This document shows positions 1 to 6,526 of a stretch of DNA of 8,440 nt, piece by piece; within the stretch, counting starts at the first letter, position 1; every line of letters begins with the position of its first letter. A program made the position numbers and the translations under genes. This DNA is from DATKCJ01 sp035513275 (GTDB lineage: Bacteria; Verrucomicrobiota; Verrucomicrobiia; Opitutales; Opitutaceae): NCBI GenBank assembly GCA_035513275.1, contig DATKCJ010000010.1, positions 1-8,440 of the forward strand, written 5' to 3'. A model generated the notes under the pieces. That model saw only the letters and a list, made by a program, of their open reading frames with translations. It had not been told where the DNA came from and did no database searches.

Positions 1-1418
1 GTGTCACTCGACTGAACGCGAGCCACCGCCTCGGCCAACTCCTCCAGGTGCTCGTCGACCCAACGTGTAGCGATCCGCCCGGCGGCGAAGTCTTCGTGGT
101 CGAGGATCGCCCGCAGGAACGGGATGTTCGTGTCGAGCCCGGTGACCTGGAACTCGCCCAGCGCCCGCGAGAGTCGCCTTGCCGCCGCAGGAAAATCGTC
201 GGCCGATATGTGTGCGATGACCTTGGCAAGGAGGGAGTCGTAGCGGGTGTTCGTCGTATAGCCGGTGTACCCGAAGCCATCGGTGCGAATCCCCGGTCCG
301 CCCGGCGGTTGGTACATAGCGAGGGTGCCGCTCGCCGGATGGGGTGCCCCATCCTCTGCGATGGTCTCCATGTTCACCCGCGCCTGGATGGCAAAGCCGC
401 TGGTCTGGCGCGGATCCTCTACCGCCAATCCGAGATCGGCAAGGGTCGCGCCGTCGGCCAGGCGAATCTGCGCCTGGACCAGGTCGATCCCTGTGACCTC
501 TTCTGTCACGGTATGTTCGACCTGCAACCTGGCGTTCGCTTCGATGAAGAGGAACCGCCCTGGACCATCATGGGCCGCGTCGAGGAGGAACTCGAACGTG
601 CCGAGATTCCGGTAGCCCACTTGCTGTGCGATGCGGACGGCTGCTCCCGTGATCGCTCTGCGCAGCCCATCGGGGAGGCCCGGGGCGGGCGCGATTTCGA
701 TGAGTTTCTGGTATCGCCGCTGTACGCTGCACTCGCGTTCGCCGAGGTGGAGGACGCTCCCGGCGCTATCGCCCAATATTTGCACCTCGATGTGTCGCGC
801 GCTAGGGATGAACTCCTCGACGTAGAGGGCGTCGTTGCCGAATGACCGGGCAGCTTCTGACCGGCAGCGGTCGAACGCAGCCTCGATCTCGTCGCGCGAC
901 GTCACCGCCCGCGTGCCCCGGCCACCGCCGCCACCAACCGCCTTGATCATCATGCCGCCCGATTCGCCGAGGGAGTCAAAGAACTCCTTCGCCTCGGCCA
1001 GGGTCACGGCCCGGTCGATGCCGCGCGGGACTGGGACGCCCGCTGCTTGCGCTTCCTCCCGCGCCCGTGCCTTGTCCCCGAACAGCTCCAGGTGCTTCAC
1101 GCCGGGCCCAACAAAGGAGAGCCCTGCATCGACACACTTCTGGGCGAAGGCGGCGCTCTCGGCGAGGAAGCCGTAGCCGGGGTGAACAGCATCGCAGCCT
1201 GCCGAGCGTGCAGCCGCCACGATCGCGTCGAAGTCGAGATAGGCAGGCGGTCCAGAGCCCTCCAGGGCCACTGCTTCGTCCACAGCGCGGACGTGCAACG
1301 AGTCCGCGTCATCCTCGCTATAAACCGCGACGCTTCGCAGTCCCAGTTCAGACAGAGCACGGGCAATTCGTATCGCAATCTCGCCCCGATTCGCGATCAG
1401 CACTGAGTCAATCGTCAT
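1..1418 (-). CDS. Biotin carboxylase domain of a biotin-dependent acyl-CoA carboxylase (3'-truncated by window edge)
   Basis: The reading frame opens at an ATG (1418-1416) and has no stop before the window edge, giving 472 residues so far. It would use ATP and bicarbonate to carboxylate biotin on a carrier domain in the cytoplasm. Visible landmarks: the N-terminal IANRGEIAIRI (8-18), HPGYGFLAE (79-87), ATP-grasp lysine K159 with a glycine loop GGGGGRGTR (162-170), ERECSVQRRYQK (227-238), E276, and FIEANARLQVEH (291-302). Aligned by eye with E. coli AccC, K159, K238, E276, E293, N295, R297, E301 and R347 all keep the expected catalytic or binding identity, so it should be active. The motif reads NAR where NPR or NTR is usual. 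The HTVTEEVTG segment (302-310) and the C-terminal part resemble the long single-chain carboxylases (carboxylase, biotin carrier and carboxyltransferase domains) more than stand-alone AccC, but the missing 3' end is needed to decide. A GAGGA lies 12 bases before the start. The acyl-CoA substrate is unknown. Confidence 0.93.
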   Translation of the reverse strand, partial: MTIDSVLIANRGEIAIRIARALSELGLRSVAVYSEDDADSLHVRAVDEAVALEGSGPPAYLDFDAIVAAARSAGCDAVHPGYGFLAESAAFAQKCVDAGLSFVGPGVKHLELFGDKARAREEAQAAGVPVPRGIDRAVTLAEAKEFFDSLGESGGMMIKAVGGGGGRGTRAVTSRDEIEAAFDRCRSEAARSFGNDALYVEEFIPSARHIEVQILGDSAGSVLHLGERECSVQRRYQKLIEIAPAPGLPDGLRRAITGAAVRIAQQVGYRNLGTFEFLLDAAHDGPGRFLFIEANARLQVEHTVTEEVTGIDLVQAQIRLADGATLADLGLAVEDPRQTSGFAIQARVNMETIAEDGAPHPASGTLAMYQPPGGPGIRTDGFGYTGYTTNTRYDSLLAKVIAHISADDFPAAARRLSRALGEFQVTGLDTNIPFLRAILDHEDFAAGRIATRWVDEHLEELAEAVARVQSSD

Positions 1419-1441
1419 GTCGTTCCAACTTCCTCTTCCGT

Positions 1442-1474
1442 GAGACCGGCTGGCGCTCATCCAGCTGTGGTCCC
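1442..1474 (-). promoter_or_regulatory. Two-tier stem-loop in the gap before the carboxylase gene
   Basis: In the transcript, GGGACC pairs with GGTCTC (6 bp including one G-U), then an ACA/C internal loop, then GCTGG pairs with CCAGC (5 bp) around a 7-base loop ATGAGCG. It is followed by the ribosome binding site of the carboxylase gene, with no U-run, so it does not look like an intrinsic terminator. It lies in the 78-base gap (1419-1496) after the CoA-transferase stop and could be a processing or attenuation element that sets carboxylase expression apart from the genes upstream. A second small palindrome, CCGG-TTAG-CCGG (1473-1484), abuts it. Its function is unproven. Confidence 0.35.
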
Positions 1475-1496
1475 GGCTAACCGGACACTCCAACCT

Positions 1497-3887
1497 CTAT
1501 TTCAGGACGCCGTTGGCGCTCAGCATGGAGATGTCATCGCTCCCTAGATCTAACAGTTCACTCAACACCTGCTGAGTGTGTTCGCCAAACAGGGGTGCTC
1601 TCCGCAGCGGGAGCCGGTGACCATCCCAGGTGACAGGCTGATGCTGTGTGAGCATGGTCCCGCACTCAGGATGTTCCAGCTCTTCGAAGAACCCGGATGT
1701 ACCCCCGTCCTTCTCAACCAGGTCCCGGATGCATTGCACTGGGTAGGCCAGGACCCCGGTCGCTCGTAGCTCGGCGAGAGCGTCGTCCCGCGACCGACCG
1801 GCGGCCCACGTGGTGACGGCTTCTTCGACCTCATCGACGTTTGCCTGGCGGCCGTCCAGGCGCTCGAGATCGACTCTCGACATCAGGTCGCTGCGCCCCA
1901 TCGCCAGGCAAAGAGCCTTCCACATATCGTCATCCTCGACGTCGATCACAATCCACTCGTCGTCCCGGGCCGTTGGGAAGACGCCATGGGGCGAACGGCT
2001 CCGATGTCGGTTGCCGATCCTTTCTGGCTCGGCTCCGTTGTTCAGGTAGTCCACAAGCTCCGTATCCAACAGGTTGATGGCCGTCTCGTATTGGGCGATC
2101 TCGAGAAACTGTCCTGCTCCGGTTTGGTTGCGATGGTGTAGAGCGGCAAGAATGTGCGTCGCCAGGAAGTACGGGGCCGTAAAGTCGGAGTGCAATGTGC
2201 CCAGCCCAATGGGCGGCCGACCGGGGAAACCGGTGAGAGATGAGATGCCCGACATTGCGATGATGCCATTGCCGTAGGCTCCCCATGAACTGCGGGGGCC
2301 TTCACTCCCCATGACAGGCATGCTCGCGACAATGATGTCAGGTTTGATTGCCCGGAGAGCGTCGAAGCCAAGACCCCAGCGCTCCATCCGATCGGGCGTG
2401 AAGTTAGAGGAGACGATATCTGCATGGGCGACGAGTCGCTTTGCGAGAGCAACCCCCTCAGGAGTCCCGAGGTTCAGCGTGATGCTCTTCTTTCCCGTGT
2501 TGCAGTCATTGAAGACCGGCGCAGTGTTCAATGTCGCGCCGCCGGGGGGCACGATCTGTCCCTCTCTAATGCGGTCAACCCTGGCCGTTGACTCTACCTT
2601 GATGACTTCAGCCCCAAGATCGGATAGCAGGCGCGTACCAAGCGGCCCTGCGATCAACCAGCAGAAGTCGAGGACGCGGATGCCCGAAAGTGGCAGGCCC
2701 GCATTCGACTCCTGGACGCGGGACGCTTTGCGGCGAGGGACCCCTTGTTGCACGTCGGACAGATGCTGGCCGAGGGCCGGGGAAGGTCGGGGCGTCACCG
2801 TTGTACCATCTGGTCTGAATGGCGACGCGGGCAGCACCACTGACCGTTGGATCGCCGGCTGCGGTACTTCGCAGAAGAATCCCCGCGCTGCCAGGTGAGG
2901 ATCGGCTGCCAGGTCCGCAACGGTATTGACCGGGCACACGAGAAGATGGCGCCGCTGCCCGGACTCAACCAGCTGGTCCCGTGGCATCGATGCACAGAGC
3001 GACCGGGTCGCCGCCGCTATGATCTCGCCCTTATTTTGTCGGAACGCCGGCTCCGTCCACTCCGTTTGAAGAAATCTTTCATCGCCGAGCGTCTCTCGGA
3101 CCCACTCCGCGTACGAATGCCAATACGGCGGAGGGATCACGAACGAGAGCCATGCACCGTCACTCGCCTGGAAGATTGACTGGCTTCCAGAGATGGACCC
3201 GCCGGTTCGACCCGGGCTTCGCCGCTCCCACCTCCATACGTTCTGGTTGCCGCTTTGAATAGTTGTCGACGCGGCTGCTTCCTGCATGCTGATGACCACC
3301 CGATGAGCATCAGTACCCCGCGAACGGGCATTCAACAGAGCAGTCGCCGTGAAGGCCGCGACGAGCGAACACTGTTTGTAAGCGAGGTTCCCCGCAGGGT
3401 AGTTGGGTGGATCGCCTGGAAACCCATTGAGCCAGAGCAAGCCTCCAGCGGCTACGCCGAGCAGGTCACTACCAGGCATATCCGGAGCATCTCGCCGAAA
3501 GACAATGTCAATCACATCGAGATGTGGATGGTGTTCGCTCAGGCGCGTCGCGTCGATGAACCGCTTCATGGCTGCGCTCTTCCGCATTGGCGCAATGGCT
3601 ATGTCCGCCCAATCCAGTAGCTGGTCAGCCGTTTCCCATTCGCTCTCGATGTTCGGGTCGAAGGAGAATGAGCGCTTGCCGGCATTGTAGAGAAGGTGCG
3701 CCAGGCCGCTCTCCAGTTCGTCGCCCCCTGTGAGAAACGGCCCCCGGCGCCTGAGGCTGTCTCCAACGATTGGCTCAAGGCGCACCACATCGGCGCCGAG
3801 ATCAGCCAACAGTCGTGCGCCGAACACGCCAGCCTCGTCGCTCAAATCGAGGACTTTCGTACCGCTGAGTGGCTGGACCGATGTCAT
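1497..3887 (-). CDS. Tandem-domain family III (CaiB/BaiF) CoA-transferase
   Basis: A 796-residue cytoplasmic protein, twice the usual ~400 of the CaiB/BaiF family, predicted to move CoA from a donor thioester to a carboxylic acid. Two complete copies are visible. Copy 1 starts at PLSGTKVLDLS (6-16) with GADVVRLEP (31-39) and ends near ALGQH (371-375). A low-similarity linker (~376-397) follows. Copy 2 starts at LPLSGIRVLDF (398-408) with GAEVIKVES (425-433) and ends near LFGEH (766-770). Copy 2 has the segment GAGQFLEIAQYETAINLLD followed by ELVDYLNNG, placing D613 at the catalytic Asp position of formyl-CoA transferase (Asp169). The matching position in copy 1 is about Q215, in QSGNQNVW, so copy 1 looks catalytically dead. 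The ATG overlaps the permease stop as ATGA with no clear Shine-Dalgarno, implying translational coupling. DMSP CoA-transferase/lyase DddD has a similar tandem plan with one active Asp, but nothing nearby points to DMSP. The substrate is unknown. Confidence 0.93.
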   Translation of the reverse strand: MTSVQPLSGTKVLDLSDEAGVFGARLLADLGADVVRLEPIVGDSLRRRGPFLTGGDELESGLAHLLYNAGKRSFSFDPNIESEWETADQLLDWADIAIAPMRKSAAMKRFIDATRLSEHHPHLDVIDIVFRRDAPDMPGSDLLGVAAGGLLWLNGFPGDPPNYPAGNLAYKQCSLVAAFTATALLNARSRGTDAHRVVISMQEAAASTTIQSGNQNVWRWERRSPGRTGGSISGSQSIFQASDGAWLSFVIPPPYWHSYAEWVRETLGDERFLQTEWTEPAFRQNKGEIIAAATRSLCASMPRDQLVESGQRRHLLVCPVNTVADLAADPHLAARGFFCEVPQPAIQRSVVLPASPFRPDGTTVTPRPSPALGQHLSDVQQGVPRRKASRVQESNAGLPLSGIRVLDFCWLIAGPLGTRLLSDLGAEVIKVESTARVDRIREGQIVPPGGATLNTAPVFNDCNTGKKSITLNLGTPEGVALAKRLVAHADIVSSNFTPDRMERWGLGFDALRAIKPDIIVASMPVMGSEGPRSSWGAYGNGIIAMSGISSLTGFPGRPPIGLGTLHSDFTAPYFLATHILAALHHRNQTGAGQFLEIAQYETAINLLDTELVDYLNNGAEPERIGNRHRSRSPHGVFPTARDDEWIVIDVEDDDMWKALCLAMGRSDLMSRVDLERLDGRQANVDEVEEAVTTWAAGRSRDDALAELRATGVLAYPVQCIRDLVEKDGGTSGFFEELEHPECGTMLTQHQPVTWDGHRLPLRRAPLFGEHTQQVLSELLDLGSDDISMLSANGVLK

Positions 3888-4792
3888 CGGCGAAGCTTCG
3901 GATCGAGGAAGTCCCGGAGCCAGTCACCAATCAGGTTTCCGGATAGCGACACGATAAGAATGGCCAGGCCCGGGAAGAGGGCCAGCCACCACGCGATAGT
4001 GATGTAGCTACGACCATCGGAGACCATTGCGCCCCAAGAGGGGGTGGGAGGCGGTACACCCACACCGAGAAAGCTCAGGGCAGCTTCGATGAGGATGACC
4101 GCGGCGATGTCGAGCGTGGCGAGCACAACAACGACGTCGACGATGTTGGGGACTATGTGACGAACAGCGATGCGCGCTTCCGATGCGCCGACCGAGCGTG
4201 TAGCCAATACGAAGTCACGCTCGCGCAGGCTCAGCACCTCGCCCCTCACCAAGCGGGCGAACCCGGCCCACCGGAAGACCACGATGATGATGATGACGTT
4301 CCGGAGACTCGCGCCATACGCCGAAGCCAGGAGCACTGCAAAGATGATGGCTGGCAATGCCAACTGCACGTCCACCAAGCGCATGAGAAGCTTATCGATG
4401 AGACCACCGCGGAGCCCCGCAAGAAGCCCGAACGTGGAACCCAGCAACACAGAGAGCGGAACCGACACCGCAACCACGAGGAGTGAGATCCGCGCGCCGT
4501 GAATGAGGCGTGAAAGAACATCTCGACCAAGATGGTCGGTACCCAGAAGGTGATCAGTCGACCCTCCGGTCTCCCAAACCGGCGGCTGCAGGCGGCCGAC
4601 AAGATCTTGAGCATTCGGCTCATGCGGAGCTATCCACGGAGCGCCGAGGCCCACCACCACGAAAATGCAATAGATGAAGAGCCAAGGAGCCGCCCCGCGA
4701 AAACGCCATATCCTCTGCCATAGAGACCGCGACACAAAGTGGCGCTCGTAAGAAGCGGTCTCGATTACTGATCCTTCGCTACTAGCTGTCAT
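3884..4792 (-). CDS. ABC transporter permease, DppC/OppC type
   Basis: A 302-residue inner-membrane subunit of a peptide/opine/nickel-family ABC importer, pairing with the DppB-type subunit encoded just upstream to form the translocation channel. It has an N-terminal hydrophobic segment (~36-54), the family signature LLGTDHLGRDVLSRLIHGAR (82-101), further hydrophobic segments (~103-125, 138-158, 163-175, 218-237, 265-288), the EAA-type ATPase-coupling loop (~198-217, with VGASEARIAVRHIVPN), ALSFLGVGVPPPTPSWG (238-254) and a typical DPKL C-terminus. The length is normal for the family. The ATG lies inside the upstream stop (ATGA overlap, 4789-4792) and has no good Shine-Dalgarno of its own, so translation is probably coupled. 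The transported compound cannot be read from the permease. Members of this family carry peptides, but also opines, sugars, nickel and other solutes. The family call is secure; a dipeptide specificity is not claimed. Confidence 0.95.
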   Translation of the reverse strand: MTASSEGSVIETASYERHFVSRSLWQRIWRFRGAAPWLFIYCIFVVVGLGAPWIAPHEPNAQDLVGRLQPPVWETGGSTDHLLGTDHLGRDVLSRLIHGARISLLVVAVSVPLSVLLGSTFGLLAGLRGGLIDKLLMRLVDVQLALPAIIFAVLLASAYGASLRNVIIIIVVFRWAGFARLVRGEVLSLRERDFVLATRSVGASEARIAVRHIVPNIVDVVVVLATLDIAAVILIEAALSFLGVGVPPPTPSWGAMVSDGRSYITIAWWLALFPGLAILIVSLSGNLIGDWLRDFLDPKLRR

Positions 4793-5712
4793 ATGGCGGA
4801 ACTCGAAATCCTAGGATCAAGGTACGAGTAACAAACGTCAACCAAAAAGTTCGCAGTCACAATGAGTATTGCTGTGAACATGACGCCGAGCTGAACCACA
4901 GGATAGTCTGAAGAATTGATCGACTGGATCATCAAACGCCCCATACCGGGCCATGAAAATACCGTCTCAACCACAATTGAGCCCGATAAAATGAAGCCTA
5001 TTTGAATTCCGAGTACAGTGAGCACCGGCAACAACGCATGACGAAGTGTGTGGCGCCAGAGGATGAGATGCTCAGGAAGGCCCTTCGCCCGGGCCGTCCG
5101 CACGAAGTCGCTCTTGAGCACATCGAGCATGCCAGCCCGCGTCAAACGAATAATAGCCGCCGAACTTGCTGAGCCCAACGTGATGGCCGGGAGGACAATT
5201 GAAGTCCTGCTTGTATTACCTCCGGTAGGAAGCAAGCCGAACTGCACCGAGAAGAGCAGAATCAACATGATGCCCAGCCAGAAATTGGGCGCCGCCTGGC
5301 CGAGGAGGGCGACCATTCGAGCAAAGAGGTCGATGGACGTGCCTCTCTTCACGGCGGAAAGTACCCCGACCGAAACGCCAAACACCAGCGAAAACGCGAG
5401 CGATGCCACAGCCAGTTGCACGGTCGGCCAGAGCCGAGACTCGATCTCATCAAAAGCCGGCTGACCTGTCCGGAACGAATTCCCCATGTCGAACCGCGCC
5501 GCGTTCCAAAGACAGCGAAGGTACTGAGCGGCAAGCGGATCGTTGAGGCCGTTCTGATCTCGAATACGATCGAGTTCTTCTTCGGAAGCGTCGATGGGGG
5601 CGAGGAAAGTGATCGGGTCGCCTGTTACCCTGGTCACGAAAAACACGATCGATATGACAATCCAAACGACGAGGATCGCCTGAAACAGTCGCGGTATAAG
5701 GAGACGCCACAT
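4789..5712 (-). CDS. ABC transporter permease, DppB/OppB type
   Basis: A 307-residue inner-membrane permease, partner of the DppC-type protein that follows. It starts with the typical DppB pattern: a basic residue, a hydrophobic helix (~9-27), then TRVTGDPITFLAP (27-39). Other family marks are the coupling loop SDFVRTARAKGLPEHLILWR (201-220) with RHALLPV (224-230), VETVFSWPGMGRLM (248-261), and a C-terminal DPRI (299-302). Hydrophobic segments lie at ~97-120, 132-160, 231-250 and 274-293. The ATG at 5712 is the first usable start after an in-frame stop a few codons upstream. It sits 25 bases beyond the crotonase stop with only a weak Shine-Dalgarno. The DNA for its C-terminal part (about 4801-5040) is markedly AT-richer (~47% GC by hand count) than the carboxylase gene in this cluster. 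No ATPase subunit gene for this importer lies in the window. Confidence 0.95.
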   Translation of the reverse strand: MWRLLIPRLFQAILVVWIVISIVFFVTRVTGDPITFLAPIDASEEELDRIRDQNGLNDPLAAQYLRCLWNAARFDMGNSFRTGQPAFDEIESRLWPTVQLAVASLAFSLVFGVSVGVLSAVKRGTSIDLFARMVALLGQAAPNFWLGIMLILLFSVQFGLLPTGGNTSRTSIVLPAITLGSASSAAIIRLTRAGMLDVLKSDFVRTARAKGLPEHLILWRHTLRHALLPVLTVLGIQIGFILSGSIVVETVFSWPGMGRLMIQSINSSDYPVVQLGVMFTAILIVTANFLVDVCYSYLDPRISSSAI

Positions 5713-5737
5713 CTCAGCTACGGCTCATCATATTGGG

Positions 5738-6526
5738 TTATCTACCGACGAAAACGGGCTTGCGCCCCTCTTGCCAGGCCGTCCGCGCCTCCGCCGAGTC
5801 CTCGGTCTTTGTCGCAAACTGCTGAAGAAAGGCCATATCTTGCAGCTCGTCCTCAAGACCGGGGAAGTATGCTTGGTTCAAACCGTGCTTTAAAAATCCC
5901 ACGACCCGAGTTGGGCCCGCCGCCAACTTCTCGGCAAGAGACATGACGGAGGCTTCGAGTTCTGACTCCGGGCAAACGCGGGTGACCAGGCCCAGTTCCA
6001 GCGCTTCGCCGGCAGTGAACGCATCACCCTCGAAGAGCAGTTCCGTAGCCCGTTTCAATCCCACATGGCGAGGGAGCATCACTGTCCCGGCGGCGATCGC
6101 ACGTTTGATGAAGACCACAGAAAACTTCGCGGTGTCTGATGCAACAGCGTAGTCAGAAGCGAGAGCCAGATCCATTCCGGCACCGAAGCAATGACCATGC
6201 ACCTGGGCTATTACCGGGCGGGGCACGAGGCGAATCGTTCGCTGGAATTGCCAGTAGTGGCCGAGTCGCCCGGCGGTCACCGGATCCGATCTGTCATAGG
6301 CGGGATCCGGCACCCGGTTGCCTGAGACATCGTCCCCGGCGCAAAAAGACCGGCCCGTCCCCTTGATGACAACCACCCGCACGTCGGGGGCAAAGCCGAC
6401 GTCCATGAGAGTGCTTATCAATCTAAGCCCGAGTGCGCGGTTCAGCGCATTGAGCTTTTCGGGACGATTCAGCGTTAGCACGGTGACCGGCCCTCGCTCG
6501 ACAAGGAGAATATCCTGGTCGCTCAA
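5738..6526 (-). CDS. Crotonase-superfamily protein (enoyl-CoA hydratase/isomerase family)
   Basis: A 262-residue cytoplasmic protein, normal family length, acting on an acyl-CoA thioester. It has the N-terminal VLTLNRPEKLNAL (16-28), the first oxyanion-hole motif SFCAGDDV (60-67) and the second GHCFGAGMDLALASDYAVAS (111-130), then LPRHVG (151-156) and FEGDAFTAGEALELGLV (165-181). The start is TTG (6526-6524), sharing bases with the binding-protein TGA. AAGGTG eight bases upstream and the family-typical N-terminus support it. The two acidic residues used by classical hydratases (rat Glu144 and Glu164) are not seen: the region reads FSVVFIKRAIAAGTVMLPR, with Val137 at the first position and a shorter Ala-Ala loop at the second. 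It keeps the fold and the thioester-stabilising site, but the reaction is uncertain: isomerase, decarboxylase, hydrolase or an unusual lyase are all possible. The gene lies between the transporter binding-protein and permease genes. Confidence 0.9.
   Translation of the reverse strand: MSDQDILLVERGPVTVLTLNRPEKLNALNRALGLRLISTLMDVGFAPDVRVVVIKGTGRSFCAGDDVSGNRVPDPAYDRSDPVTAGRLGHYWQFQRTIRLVPRPVIAQVHGHCFGAGMDLALASDYAVASDTAKFSVVFIKRAIAAGTVMLPRHVGLKRATELLFEGDAFTAGEALELGLVTRVCPESELEASVMSLAEKLAAGPTRVVGFLKHGLNQAYFPGLEDELQDMAFLQQFATKTEDSAEARTAWQEGRKPVFVGR

Noticed and set aside
48..845. Long plus-strand open frame (265 codons) at the left end
   Set aside because: It lies antisense to the biotin carboxylase gene, whose motifs are unmistakable. 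High GC at third positions creates such mirror frames, and it resembles no known protein.
1442..1474. Intrinsic terminator after the CoA-transferase gene
   Set aside because: The hairpin has no following U-run and is directly followed by the carboxylase ribosome binding site.
2311..2898. Plus-strand open frame of 195 codons
   Set aside because: It lies wholly antisense to the CoA-transferase gene, has no recognisable domain and fits the shadow pattern.
1497..3887. Assignment of the tandem CoA-transferase as DMSP lyase DddD
   Set aside because: Only the two-domain plan and the single catalytic Asp agree; no betaine-type transporter or other ddd-like gene is present, and the neighbours fit a different pathway.
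3891..3900. Perfect 10-bp palindrome CGAAGCTTCG
   Set aside because: It lies in the last codons of the DppC-type gene and is explained by its coding content; there is no sign of regulation or recombination.
4283..4296. Tandem ATG triplets in the DppC-type gene
   Set aside because: They only encode a run of Ile in a predicted membrane helix; too short for a meaningful repeat.
5416..5946. Plus-strand open frame of 176 codons
   Set aside because: It is antisense to the ends of the DppB-type permease and crotonase genes and bridges two real genes; its sequence is low-complexity and basic.
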